A stretch of DNA of 64,000 bases from Climacteris rufus (lineage: Eukaryota > Chordata > Aves > Passeriformes > Climacteridae), in assembly GCA_013398175.1 (NCBI GenBank), contig VZRZ01008555.1, positions 1,522,331 through 1,586,330 on the forward strand. Direction: 5' to 3'. Shown one piece after another: positions 25,332 to 38,400 of this stretch. The notes beneath the pieces are model-generated. The model had not been told where the DNA came from and searched no databases. It saw nothing but the letters and a program-made list of their open reading frames with translations. The position numbers were made by a program, and so were the translations under genes. Position 1 is the stretch's first letter. The number at the start of each line of letters is the position of its first letter.

Positions 25332-28300
25332 GTATCTCATCTATTCCTCCACCTCTGCAGTCTGTGTGTCCTCAGTCTCCATTTCTTGGTGCTGCCAGCA
25401 TCTTCCACCACCCACCCTGCTTGCTGTCCTCTTCGTGCACCTGCAAGCACATCCCTTCCCTTGGCAGCAGTCCTGGATCCCTCTCTAGGCATTTAGTAGC
25501 AAGGCACTGCCACCTGCAGAGAGTGGCTTCCACAGTGACAACTGCCCAGGAAATGGGAAACAGTAAAATCTGACTGCTAGATTTTTGAGGATTTTACCTT
25601 GGATTAGGAATTGGTTCTCCTACATTTTCTTAAATCCACTCTTATTTTTACTATGAGGTAAATGAAAGCGTGTCTGCTTCAATATTTAAACAGGATAATG
25701 GTAGTAGAATGTCCCCTGTGATAAAAACTTATATTTTTTATATTAAAATTACAAAGTTAAGTCAAAGCCTGACCAAGCTTCACAGGATACTTAGCCATCT
25801 GATCTGAACACAGGTTTATCACTTCCTTGTGTGCTGCTATCTATTGCAAGGGGCAGTGCTACCTATGTATGTCTCACTTAACATCTAAACTTCTCCAGAG
25901 GCACAGAAAACAGATCCAAACACGTTTGTGTCCTGGTTTTAGATGCTGCCTTAAAGCAAAAATTTGTGTTAAGATATATGCAGACATGTGCTGCTCTGTT
26001 GCTTGTAGGAAACAGTAAGCACTTCAGTTTGAAGAAATTTTCCTCCATTCTTTTGGGGACCTTTGGCAACTGCAAGAGCCTGGAAATCTGTATTGATAAA
26101 TGAAATATGCTCTCTGGAGCTGAAGCCAACTGCCTGGTACATCCTACACAGACTACTACACTTTTCTGGCCTTCAGAATAAAATGGTTGTATTCATGTCT
26201 CATATTGAGCAGAGCCCTCGTGAGTGCCAGCTCCTGAACTTCACTCAAGCATTGTTTCCAAAAGTGTTCATTATCCTGGGCCAAATCTATGCCAGAGTTT
26301 TTCTAAAAAAAGAAGTTAAGATTATGGAGTTTTAGCCTTGGAAGGGTTCTTTTGTAATTTTTACTATACTTGATGCAGCTTTTTATCATTCAACCGTTTG
26401 GAGTGAAATCTGGATGCCTTAGAAGAGTTTGTTTCAGACTGATTTATTTTCACTCTGGTGATAGAAGATTCTTCTCAGGACCAGCTTGTTCTGTTCAAAT
26501 GTGCAGACAGCTGTGCATCTCCTTCTCCACTGTGGCTTCCCTCTACTAGCACTTCAGTTTTCACTCTGAGACAGAAAGCACATTCCCTGCCAATATCTTC
26601 CGAAGAATAATTACCACTCCCTCCCCTTCCATCCTGTACTTCTGTAGATTCAATACATCACAGATGCCCACTACTGCAGCCAGAAGGTTTGTTTAAGGTG
26701 GACAACACCTTATCCACACTGCAAACAACTCCTTTGTCATGCCATGTCCTAGACCTGGACTTGTGGCTGGCTTTCTATCAATCATGTTTCTGAGAACTGA
26801 TTAGGCACATCTGGATCTGGAAGTGTTTGATGAGGAGGTAGGAGACTAGATGTCACCAGTGATGGACAGTTAATGGATAGGGTAAGGGTCAATGACAGCA
26901 CTGAAGAAACAGCCAGCTGTGTCTGCTCTTATCCAAACATTGGATGTCATGGTATAACAGCTGTGGAAGGGAAAAAAATATTACTTGTGGGCACTTAAAC
27001 CACAAAGTTCAACAAGTAGGCTTACAAAAAATTCCCAGAAGACTTTAAGAAGATGAAAATACCTTGATATCTGACATACTTATGAAACACCAACATTTGT
27101 CTAAATCTATGGTTTTATTTCACTGTCTGGTTTGCTGAGAAATATTGAAAACCATTGTCTGTAGCTTAATTATTGATCTCAATTCAGTCTAAATTAATTT
27201 TCACCTATATCTTGCTTGTGAGATGTAGAGAAATCCCTGGGTTAAAATTATTCTTGCTTTTATTGACCTTAATCCTGCCAGATTCAGTAATAGAAACAGT
27301 AACATTCCTAAAACTTAAGCATGTGTAACTACAAAACTTAGACTCCTTCCTTAATGGACTGGATTAAATTACTCTAGCCAACAAACTAGTACTCTATGTG
27401 TCTGAGATGATTTCATCTCCTGCAAAACCTTCTGCAGCTTCAGGAAATGTGGAGGTAATCATGCAGTTATCAAGGAAAAAAGAAAATTATTATAAAATAG
27501 GCTTTTAGAAGAAAACTTAAATATGAGAAACCTAAAAACTTTCAGTTGACTATAGAACTGAGAAAGAGATGGGGAGGAGGATCTGTATTTCCAATGAGAA
27601 ACTGGGCTAGAAGCAGAGTTATACAGAGCACTTACTTGGCCCTGTGGGAACTCTGCTGCATGGTACAGGCACAGCACTTTTTCTCACTCTCGTTCTCCAG
27701 ATAAGCCAAGGCTGAAGCAGCACATAAATGCATACCTGGCAGAAGGCCAGGTCCCTGTGTTCTGGGTAAAAAAGTGTCATGTTGTGTCTGATCAAGAATT
27801 ATGCAATTGATAAAGAAAAGATTTTCCCCTTAAAAATCATGGGAAATTACTCGAGTTCCAGAAGCAGGGAGATCTCACCTGTCCATCAGTGAAGAGACAG
27901 ACTCCAGTCTGCTATTCTGCCATTCTTCTTGCTGCTGCTGTGGCTGCTTTACCCCATCAGTCCTCCCGCTACTCCAGGCATTGTGCTGTGGTTCAGCTCT
28001 CACTCATTCAGTATCCTGGCTCATCCAAGCAGATATTTGACATGGTGTGTTCCTTTACAGGTGCACTGCCATAAATCAGGAACAAGTCCACAGAGGTTGA
28101 AAGGTTAGTATCAATATATAAGCAACATAAGAAAAACAGGCTCAAACAAGAATAAAAACTTTGGCCAGCTTTTTAAATTTATACTGAATGACAGATTTAT
28201 GGAGTGGATTATAGACTATTCAAGGCAGACTATCATTTTTTTCTCCAATATTCCACATACTGAGACTGAAGCCTTCAGAGTATGAATAATTATATGTCTA

Positions 28301-31300
28301 TTATAAGGAATATTTTTATTTTTAAACATGAAAAGCAGCATTGTCAGCAAAGCATAAATACAGATTTTGAGAAAGACGGTTCACCCATCCAATCTTTAGT
28401 AATGACAGAGGGGAAAAGGTCAGCTCCTAGAACTATACTCAACATGTATCTCCAAACTTACCATATCTAGTATAGTGCTGACATAGAATGACTGTATTTT
28501 CTTTCACTCTTTTCCCAGTGTTTGAAGGGCTTTTAGGGCTTTTCATCCCAGAGTTTCACTGCTATCTGTCTGTGTGTGTGGATGATACAGGGACTTTCCA
28601 TATGCTCAGAATAACTTAAATAAACTCTTCAGCCATTTGAAATGTGGGTGTTACTGTTTAAGGGGGAAAAAGATAGAGGGAAAATGACAGATGTTTTTAC
28701 TCAGCAGTGTGCTCCCATGATTTTAATAAAGATTTTTGATATATAAATAGTGTTTGCAAGGCTAAATATTTTTCATGTGGTATTCAGCTGTAGCTTAGGG
28801 TTTTTTTTCAGAATAAAATTCAGCTGGAAAAAAAATGATACGGTATTAATATACATGTATATGTGTCTTTATGGTTCTATAAAAGTATATGGTTCTTTAA
28901 AATGAAAATAAAACCAGAGTAGGAATTAAGGAACATTAAAATATTAGAAACTTGAACTATCCTCGTGTGTAAGCAACCCTGTTTGCAAATATCCTTAAAG
29001 ACTTCATAAGGTTCCAGCAGAAAAATCACCACACCCAGTTTGAGACAGAAAAGTTAGATATCTACATACTACTTATTTAACCATAATCAATCCCACTCAA
29101 ACTCCACATAATCAGGTGTTTGTATAAATGTGTATCCTCAGAATGATTCTTTTGTACAAGAAGACTGAATATAGTCACAAAATTTTGGGGTAGATTTGCA
29201 CTATATGAACAGTTTACAGCCAATGTGTCATTTTCCTAAGCTCTAAACATATACTCAAAAATGGATCCAAGTGCTGGAGAACTGAGCTGTTTTGAACAAG
29301 ACTCACATAAATCAACAGGCCTTTTCTCCCTTTATTAATTCTTGAACTTTGTATCAAGGCTGAAGTTCTTGATTTAGCACAGCCAATGACCACAGACTTG
29401 AGACCATCCTTCTTCAGCAAAACATTTAAATTTAAACACATGTCAAAGGTGCTTTGCCTAAGTCAGTTTTCCTTAACTTTCAACTGTATGTGGAGGAGTC
29501 ATCAAGACACTTCCCAACAAGCACGTATACAAGACACAGGGGAGATCTCTGAGATCAGGGGGGTGGCCTAAAATGCAGAAGAGAACTATCCATCTCCAGG
29601 CTCTAAGTCTTGCTCTAAAAGGAATCTTTTCCTACCCCTGGGCAAGTTGGTAGAGGCCAGTCCAGTGCTACACCCATGTTAATATACTATCTGTAGTGTT
29701 CCTTTTTTATGCCTCCTTAACCTCTGGTGCAATCAGGAAAAGTAGCTCAGCCCTACCCACCTTGCTATGGCTGCCAGTCCCTGTTACTTGCCTTGCAGCA
29801 GTGCTAGGAATTGTCATTGCACAGTGAGATGAAGAAGGGATTTCACCTCATTGAAACCTGATCATTTTTCTTTGCTGTGTACATTTTAAGCTGGGTAACA
29901 TCTCCGTGTTTTTTCCATACAGCTGAGTTAAGTTCAGGCCAGGCAAAAGGGAATTGTTAAGAACACACGGGCAGAAAATGCGGAGGTCTGAACCATCCTT
30001 TCAGCCCCATCCTGTGCTGTGAAGTCAGCCTCCAGACTTTCAGCCCAGTTTGTTAACTCTGATGCAGCATGTGGCTAGAACTGTGTTTGGACCAAAAATT
30101 TAGATACAGACGCCTACATTGGTGTCTTTTCCCGTCATATTTTCGATTCCAATACTAGCATAGGAAGACCAAGCTCAGTTCGGCCTGTACCTGCTAATGT
30201 ACACCTACACAAAGCTTCTGTGCATCTGCTCTTTGTCTGGTAACTTGGGGAAAAATGTATTACCTTAAATGACAGGGAAACATATTCCAAATGAAAATGC
30301 TTTCACAGCTTGTGAGGCTTACAAGTACCAAAATAAGATGTGTCAGTCAAGCATCTTGGGCAACTATGCCAAAAATATGAATAGAGTTCCCAATTAGAAA
30401 ATTATTAAAACGTTGAGAAGGGAATACTTATATTTTACTGTTCTACTCAGCTCAAAAAGTGTGCAGATTTTAGGTTCATTTGGGCATGTTTCTCTCTCTC
30501 ATTTTCTTACAGTAACTAGTTTTAATCCTTCATCAGAGGATACTGTAAAATTATGGAATACACACATAGCCAGCATGGCTTAAGGAAATTGATACTGATA
30601 TTTCAAGAGTTTTGTTTAGTAACTGATTTAACGTGTTTATTTTAAGCTTGCTGATGCAATACATGTTGTGAAATAAAGGCTGATAAGAAATCCTAGTCTG
30701 AATGACTCAATCACAGAAGAAAGACTACACACTACTACTATTTTTGCTCAGTTTGGGGACTATAGCAACCAATACACTGCCAATGGTTCTGATTCATGTT
30801 GAGAATATTGAGCAGACCTTTATTCTCCATCCTTATTAGCATTTTTTTTCTATTTATTTAAATAATTTAATTTTAGATGGGAGTTTATATATCTTGAACA
30901 ATTCTGTTACTAAAACACCACATTCAATAAAGGGATCAAATGTCATTTTTTCCATTTACAAATGTGATATTGTTTCTGTTTAGAAAGGAAAACACATTGA
31001 AGTCATTATTGGAACCAGATTTCCCAAGTGCTTTTTAAATAAACTGTATGAGAGACTTTGATCTAGTTAGCTGACTGGTATCACAATTCCATGCATGTGT
31101 CCTTCCCAATTCTATTGAAGACTTATTATCATTTCAGATCATGTTTTGCAGTGCCAATGGGTTTGATTGCTAGAAGTTGAGGCCAATAGTAAAGGGTCTA
31201 TAGGCTAAAAAAATATCTATTTAACATTAACTGAAGCATTTTACACAAATTCAACTCACAAACCCAAGAGGAAAGATTTTCCTTCTCTTTTGTCTAGACA

Positions 31301-32382
31301 CTGTGTAGAACTATTTTTTAATTGTGGAAGTGGGGTCAATCGAGTCTTCATCCTTTAAACATAAAAACATTTTGGGTCCAAGCTTCTGTAATATGTCCTG
31401 TCTTTCCAACCCTGAAATTGCTGGCTTTAGAGTCTGAGAGGCTATCACCAGCTGACACCTGTGTTACCTCTTTGTGCATGGTATGGTGGTGCAACATTTA
31501 GCCTGGTGATTTATCTTTTGTGCACAATATCATGTCATGAAACACTTACCAACTTCCTGAAGACAGTCAGAACAATATCTACCATAATAAAGTACAGTTC
31601 CAGTGGGCACCAAATTACATCTTAGATATTTTGTTACTGGTCCTTTATCAAGCAAATGTAAAATTGTAGTGGGGTTACTGACAGACTCTATAATTCAGCT
31701 GTCTGCTGCTTTATCACAGTTCTCAGTAGGTCTCTAATGAATATTTCTGTATGCATGTTTCTGACTGATAATCAAACTAAGAACAAGTCCTAATTGGGTT
31801 TTCCAGTGTACAGAAAAGTGCCTATATTACATTGGCAGATATCCCAACCAGTGTTAAATTAAAAGTGCAAACATAACAGACTTTTTTTTCCTTTTTTTTA
31901 AAGTTTCAAATGTGCACAGAGTACAAACAGCAGCTTATGCATAAAGCTACATGGTGCAGTAGGATAAAAAGATGGTAATGCAGGGGTTTGCTGCACCCAA
32001 TGAAAGTATTTAAATCAGTGACTATGGATCTGGTTCTTCACAGAATCACACCAAAGCAAACTGAAATGTCTATAAAGTGGTGGAAATCAGATGAGGGCTT
32101 ACAACTTTATCAGACATATAGTGTAATAATTGCTAGAATTTGGAAGCCAGATCTGCACACCAATTCTATTCAGGTGGTTTTAAGCCATTAAAGATTTAGA
32201 TCTGACTTGCAGTCAAAACACACCTCTTTTGAGTGCACACAGCACTGGAGCCAGTGGAAGTGACACCAACACACAAACATGAAGCCCATCTAACCAATTT
32301 CACCATACATGATTGATGCAACTCCCTTTAGCTCGCAGTGGAGAATTAGGTGAGTGACACAGGAAGAATCCACCTTGTATCC
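25332..32382. other. AT-rich non-coding stretch, no gene seen
   Basis: About 7 kb without a recognisable gene or element. A somewhat more GC-rich part at 29,560-30,240 contains nothing I can name. Short microsatellite-like pieces include GTGTGTGTG near 28,573 and TA-rich sequence near 28,845. Confidence 0.5.
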
Positions 32383-32499
32383 CAGAATCACAGAAAAAGC
32401 TGTGTTGGAAGGGATACATAAGGATCATCAAGTCCAACTCATGGCCCTGGACAACACCATCCCCAAAGTCACACCATGTGCCTGAGAGCATTGTCCAAA
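32383..32499 (-). mobile_element. CR1 LINE 3' fragment, antisense (first part, split by LTR)
   Basis: Read on the minus strand this is the 3'-terminal part of a CR1 retrotransposon. On the plus strand it shows the typical AGAATCACAG start, then GTTGGAAGGGATA, AGGATCATCAAGTCCAACTC and CACACCATGTGCC. The element stops abruptly at the target site of an inserted LTR and resumes at 33,135. The same CR1 subtype, with the same ACACCATGTGCC word, occurs at 53,567-53,842. This is UTR and 3'-end material with no coding capacity. Confidence 0.9.
32494..32499. repeat. Left target-site duplication of the nested LTR (TCCAAA)
   Basis: TCCAAA lies directly before the TG start of the LTR and recurs directly after its CA end at 33,135-33,140. 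Six bases is the usual duplication for ERVK-type (class II) retroviral integrases. Confidence 0.85.
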
Positions 32500-33134
32500 T
32501 GCTGCAGTGCCCCTGACACAGCGCGGTCCCGCGGGGGACTGCCCCGGCCTGCTTGGCACTGGGACCACCCCTGCGGAACGGGCTCCAGGTTGCTGCGCTC
32601 CGGTGGGGATGGCGGTGCAGGGCCCTGGTCTGAGCCAGGACAGCTGGGGCGGCTGCTGCCTCGGCACTGTCCAGGCTGTCCCTCACTTTGGCGGCAGAGA
32701 GACGTGGCATTCCCGCACGCACGTAGGAGCAGCCAGCTCCAGAGGTCACGTGCTTGCAGATCATGGTCTCGCTGGGCTGGCGACCTGTCAGTCAAGCCGT
32801 GTCCCACCCATCCTCTTGGTGTTTGGCTTGGGTCAGCATTCTGCCTCTGGTTCCCTAGATTTTAAAAGTGTGTTGCCTGTTCTGGTGCTTGCCTTTCTTC
32901 CTCCTGTACGTGTTTGCATTAAAACACAGACTGCTGTACGGACGAGGCCCCTCTGAAACATCTCTTTGTCTTCGCCATGCTTATTCCACAAGATGTGGAG
33001 TCGCCGCTCCAGCGCGCCTGCTCTTAGTCTCATCGGACTCCTGTGAAGAGGAGCTGGAATCAGCACTGGTGGGCGCAGCTTTCCAGTCTACGCGGCAGGC
33101 TCTCTGCAGCATTTGAACCCACCCAGCAGTGGCA
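32500..33134 (+). mobile_element. 635-bp solo LTR (ERVK-like) inserted in CR1
   Basis: This GC- and CpG-rich block begins TGCTGCAG, ends GTGGCA and is flanked by perfect 6-bp duplications. Removing it together with one duplication rejoins the CR1 smoothly (…TTGTCCAAA then TACTTCTTGAACTC…), which strongly supports an insertion. In plus orientation there is a weak TATA-like TTTTAAAA (about 32,861) and an ATTAAA poly(A) signal (32,918-32,923), so I read the LTR as sense, with less certainty than the boundaries. No gag, pol or env sequence is present. The several overlapping open frames of 60-154 codons on both strands follow from GC richness and are not called. The family name is unknown to me; ERVK-like is inferred from the duplication length and composition. 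Confidence 0.85.
32918..32923 (+). terminator. Poly(A) signal in the nested LTR
   Basis: ATTAAA about 55 bp after a TATA-like TTTTAAAA and before a GC-rich tail, as in an LTR R/U5 boundary. It is the main clue to a plus orientation. Confidence 0.45.
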
Positions 33135-33140
33135 TCCAAA
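33135..33140. repeat. Right target-site duplication of the nested LTR (TCCAAA)
   Basis: Identical to the copy at 32,494-32,499. It follows the CA end of the LTR and continues straight into CR1 sequence. Confidence 0.85.
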
Positions 33141-33258
33141 TACTTCTTGAACTCTGTCAGGCTTGGTGCTGTGGCCACCTTCCTGGGGAGCCTGTTCCCA
33201 CCACCCTTTGGGTGAAGAACCCTTTTCTAATATCCAACCTAAACCTCCCCTTACACAT
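33141..33258 (-). mobile_element. CR1 LINE 3' fragment, antisense (second part)
   Basis: This continues the CR1 begun at 32,383. The plus strand shows TTCTTGAACTCTGTCAGGC, GGTGAAGAACCCTTTTC, and then AATATCCAACCTAAACCTCC near the truncation point. It ends around 33,258, which is the 5' truncation of the element, typical for CR1. With the nested LTR removed, the CR1 copy is only about 240 bp. Confidence 0.9.
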
Positions 33259-36200
33259 AGGTTACCATGAATATCAGTATGCAAGAACGCAAATTATGGT
33301 TATGTACAGCAGACAGGATACTCCTCCTTAATCAGCACAAGACATGTGATCAAGATATGTCTGTGGTAGGCAGTGACATATATACAGCAGATAATGATTA
33401 GCCTTGTGTGTTTTATATATCTTAGTCCAGAACCTGATCTCCACTGCAAAAATTGCATCTGTACGTGGTTTCAGTTGCTTTAACTTGAATTTGTGCTTGT
33501 ACAACAACTTACAAGCCAATTTCTGTTACTAGAATCATCATTGAAATATTTTTCTACTTATTAAAATTACTTTTCAGTAGCTTGTGGAGTCGTTTGCTGT
33601 GAATTAAAATATATATGGGGAAAAATGTTAATCCAAGTTACGCTGAAGAAGGATCCAGCTGACATAAACAATTGGACAGTGTTATTTCATGAGTATGGGT
33701 AGAATGTTTTTAGGCAAGAAGAGAGTTCAACAGGCTATGCAGTCATAGAGTCCTAAATTATCTATAGCCATAGACAAGAGACAGATAAGTATCACAAAGA
33801 ACAGAATTAACAAAATACAGTTATAATAAAACAGGTAGACAAGGTGCAGTGAAACACAGCACAGCAAAAATCATTCAACACTGAAGCTGGTCTTTTAACA
33901 TTATTCACATATTGCTTCCAATAATTCCAATGCACAGCCCACTTCCTAGTCTTTCATTTTGTGAAAAGAATATTTCATACTTACAGAGCTTTATTTATCA
34001 CTTTCCTAAAACTCTCTGCATAATGTTTATACATCAAAGTGGGAAGAACAGGTAGTTATAAGAGTGGGGGATATCCGTGAATACTAGCAATATTAAAATA
34101 CCAAGAAGCCCCATGAGAAAAGGTGAGGTGAAGAAGCAGAATAGCTACAGTATCTTTAGAGACACCGTTTTGAGCATCTCGTTACCTTCCCCCTACCACA
34201 CAGTGAGTGAGTCATTCTAGTGAGGGCAGAGAGAGGTAATATCAGCTGCATGATTCATGTACATGCTGTTGGCCCCTGTGAGCCTTAAAATGCTTAGTCT
34301 GTTTGGGCTTAAGTGAACTCCTGACCTTCTTCAAAGAGAGAACCAGAAATTTCTCATTATATCTTCCCATTCTCAACAAGGTGGAAATAATAAACTGAGA
34401 AAATTAATTAAAATGGCTTTTTTTCAAGGCTAAATCATGCGTCTAGCAAAATGCAACAAGAAATAGAGAATGAAGAGCAGGTACTGTCTTTCACTCAGAG
34501 CAGAACTGAAAGTTTCATTTAGTTCTTAAGACAGATTTCCTCTTCCTGTGGATTATCTTTACCAGCCATGACTGGAGGCAAGATACCAGATAAGGTGGAG
34601 TATTCATTTTGTACATTTGAGCATTCTTAATTTCATATGCCTGACTTCAGATGAAAGTGTTTTCTTAGAAAGATTATTTTCTAAATTTCCTAGACATGGG
34701 TTATGTTTCAAGCATTTTAAAGGTCAGAATGATTATGAAAGAAACGGGAACTAAGAAATGTATTAAATGTTGTGAATGGTAGAAATCTTGACTGTCCTTA
34801 GTGCTTTGATATTCCTATTTTAGGTACTAAAACTGAAATTTAGGGAAAGTTGTTGCAGCTTTAGACTGTTACACATACTAAAACAGCCAGTGTTGTTCAA
34901 AATCTGCCTAACCAGCCCTGAGGAGATGTATAACTTTGATTGGCAGAGGCCAGAGCTCTTCACATCTCCTTTATAAAAGTAGTTCTTGAAGACCAGACAT
35001 CTAATTATTGTCAAATCCGCTGTGCAAGTTTAGAGTATCTGATCTTATGATTACAGACAGGTGCACTTAGAATACAGAAAATGTTTCTAATTCAATTTCA
35101 CTGATGAGATAATCAGGACTGACTTTCTGCTAAAGCCTGTGCTCTGCAGACTTCGACTTTTTTGTCTGTGCCATTAGCAGCCATTCCTGTTTCTTTCATA
35201 AAGCAAACTAAGAAGTCAGTATTGGAATTGAAAATATGTTACCATTATCTTCAGGAAAAGCAGACTGGGTGGACAAAGTAAATAAATAATCATATGTTAC
35301 TAGTAGAAGTGTGTCCTTATAGGAAGCTGAAGAACTTCAAAGCTAGTTCATCCTAGTAAAATGAAAACCAGGCCTGATATCTAATGTCCAGCCAGACACT
35401 TCTAAGGTCCAGAAGGTAATTATTAATTTTACAATCTTGTAGACCAAATAGAGTTTGACATGGTTTTGTTCTTCTATAAAAATTTTCCAAAAAGAATCAG
35501 TCAAAGATAACCTCATGGGACAATGACTTAAGGAAACTTTAATCTGTATTGCACCCTAATGTTATCCGCTTCTCTGAAACAATGCTGTTGCTATTTAAAA
35601 CAGATGTAAAGACTCCACGGTGGATCTGGGATTTTAATCAAAAGCTTCAAGTAAGATTAACCTCCCAAACAGTGAAATCATTGGAGCAGTTATTAATGAT
35701 AAAGATAATAACATTTTCTTATGTTTTGATGAGTTACACTGAAGTTTGATATGAGCCTATTTGTTTAAAATGCAGCTAGAATCTTCTCATGCAATGGATT
35801 AATTTATTTATTGTTATGGATCTAAGGACCACAAAACACACAGAAAAAAACTCCACTTATTACCTGTATTATAAATGAAATACCTCCTACTGGTATTATT
35901 AATCTGAATCTAGCTCTAAGAGGGTCCAACTGAGAGACGGTTGTTATTCTTGGTATGGTACATGTGTGAGCCAAGTCTTTTCACCTGCTCTCTCCATAGG
36001 ATGTAACCATTGCTACTCTGCCAAAACAATCTATAAACCTATGTACATCTGTAATGTAAAATACATGAATAATTTATTAAATGTATGCCTATCCTTTTCT
36101 TATGCAGCACTGTGTGCATGAAGGAAGCATATGTAGCAAAAGCTTAGTTGAGAATACTCTAAATAATTCTGAACAATGTGAAGCCACAAGACCAGCTAAG

Positions 36201-38174
36201 TTTTTATTTATTAATCCAAAGCATTCACAATGCCTAGAGGTTGTCACCCACTCTCTCAATGCAGATTCCTGAAACCACAGGTCCCCCCACCCTCTGTTAT
36301 GTTTGTAACCCAGACACTCCTACTGCCATCCCTGATGTTGTTCTTTCCTGCCTGGTATAAGCATGAGGCTAGCAATTTAAATTTGCTGTTGCTAGGGCAG
36401 GATTTTACAGCAAGATGAACCACCCTTCCTGGAGGGTATCCTGGGAACAATGGATTAATTCCTATCCCTAAGTTTCTTTCTGAGAAAACAGAAATAGGTA
36501 AGTCATAGGTTTGGTCCAAGGTAAAGTAACATTTCTTCAACAGGTTTGGTGATCTTTTTCTCTCTTTAATTTATCTTTAATTTAATTAATCTCTTTAATA
36601 GGAGCATTTCTGTCAAGCATGCAAGCAGAAAAACAACATTTGGACTCATGAGAACTCAGGAAAGAGATAAGAACCAGAGGAAAGACAGAAAATGAGTGTG
36701 CAGCGGAATCTTGAGACATCTTTTTGCTCAAAGTGCTGAACCAAGTGCTGTCACGCTCTTTCACCCTGTTCCTTGCCTGTAGGATCAAAAAGCACTCCAA
36801 AATCCTGCTGCTTTTGCTGAAGTGAAATTGAGCAAAATTGAAATCCATGCTGACCTGTAGCAGGAAATAGGAAGCCCTGAGGAAGAGGGCAGTCTGTTTT
36901 ATTGCAGGTTACACAAGCTCAGCCTTGAGGCTTCAATTCTCCAATGAACTCAATTTATCTGAGAAATTTCTCTGATTTCACAGTTTGTTGCCAGGCTGTG
37001 GCACCTTTGCTATAGGTGGCTCTTCCTACTCAATCTGACTTGAACAACCACATACCTTTTGATAACACAGCTGTAAAATTACCACATTTTGCAAGATGTT
37101 TCCTTGACTTCTGAGATGTTACAGCTTCTCATTAAAAAAAAAGTTATCTTGTCATATATTGTAGATTATAGGAACAGAAATAATTTTAGCCAGTAATAAA
37201 GAAATCATAAAATTCTCTCAGCCAAGAGCACTTCTTTATGTATTTCATATGTTTTTGTAAACTGAGTCCTAGCAAGATAATCTGACTTTGCATGGATTCC
37301 AGGCAGATCCTTTCCAACTCTGTCACTACTGTTGAAAGTACTTCAAAGTGTAACACAATGAACTGAGTTCAAATGCACCATTACTTACTTTTGAAGCATG
37401 AATCAGAGACGCTTAAATATCAACACTAAGTTGGAACTTAATACAGGCGATATATTAAGCCCTGGCATTGTACATGTGCTAGATAATATCAAAACTGGTT
37501 TTTTTTTAATGAATAATAATTTAATTTACAGGCAAAACTGGCTCTTATAGCAGATTTCCACTAAAATGCATTCCTAATTTCTTTGTGAAATTAGAATAAG
37601 TTTATTTAGCCAGCATGACAGAGCATATAATATGTAAGGATCTCTTCCATTTATAGGCAGATTATGCCACCTTTACCTTTATTGATTTGAAGAAGACTAC
37701 TCAAGCATCAAGAACAATACTTGATATAGATAAGGCCAGTCAATAGGTCAAAGATAACTATATTAGATGTCTTAGTGAAGCAAGGGAAAATGTTTTAAAT
37801 ATTAACAAGGGACTGAGGTCAAACTGTGTAACTTCAGCTGAGATGGAAAGAGGGAGTTTAACCCAGCAATTGTATGATTATGTGTAAACTGTGCAGAGAC
37901 ACACTGAAGGCTTTACACTTACACTTTCTGTCAGTTTGATATAACTTTAATCCTACATCTAAAGATGTGCTGTGAGAAGTATGGAAGGGCTTTTCTAGCA
38001 AACAAAGAAATCTTCATCCATCAGCATACCAGGAACGACAGTGGTTTCCATGTTACGCAGTTTCAGACATCAGCTAAATTAGAGTTTTAATCTACCTCAA
38101 TTCCTCCTGCAGTCAGCGGAGAGGGAGAGATGGCTTTGGTCTCTGCTTTTGGTTGCTCCACAAAAGTGTCTAGC
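33259..38174. other. AT-rich non-coding stretch, no gene seen
   Basis: Almost 5 kb without a recognised gene or element. AGGTAAGT at 36,495-36,502 resembles a splice donor, but I see no matching exon. A local TTTAAT-rich repeat lies at 36,565-36,600. Confidence 0.5.
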
Positions 38175-38198
38175 TTTCCTCTTTGGCTAAAGAGGAAA
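38175..38198. other. Perfect 10-bp stem, 4-base loop hairpin
   Basis: TTTCCTCTTT, loop GGCT and AAAGAGGAAA form an uninterrupted 10-bp inverted repeat. It is too short for a typical pre-miRNA and the stem does not extend further. A structured RNA or a chance palindrome are both possible. Confidence 0.6.
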
Positions 38199-38285
38199 AT
38201 CAAGATTTAAATTAATGGTGTGAAGTGGTCCTGGAAAGCCATTAAAAATGGACAATTAAAATAAGTAACATCAACAAATATTGAG

Positions 38286-38400
38286 GTATATATATAAAAA
38301 CACATATATGTTAAAATATATTGGTATTATATATGCTTTTGCTTTAAACTTTTATGTTTTATACTATTTAATAGATATTATATATATGCATACCTTATAA
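38286..38400. repeat. AT-rich low-complexity tract
   Basis: TA/TATATA words dominate for about 115 bases, with no clean repeat unit. Confidence 0.7.

Noticed and set aside
25121..25573. 150-codon open frame on the plus strand
   Set aside because: Serine-, proline- and leucine-rich because of a CT-rich tract. No domain, no consistent splice structure and no conservation evidence; only the short exon-like part is kept as a weak lead.
32300..32764. 154-codon minus-strand frame and several overlapping frames
   Set aside because: They lie inside the GC-rich LTR and CR1, on both strands at once. High GC lowers stop frequency, and no retroviral protein motif is present.
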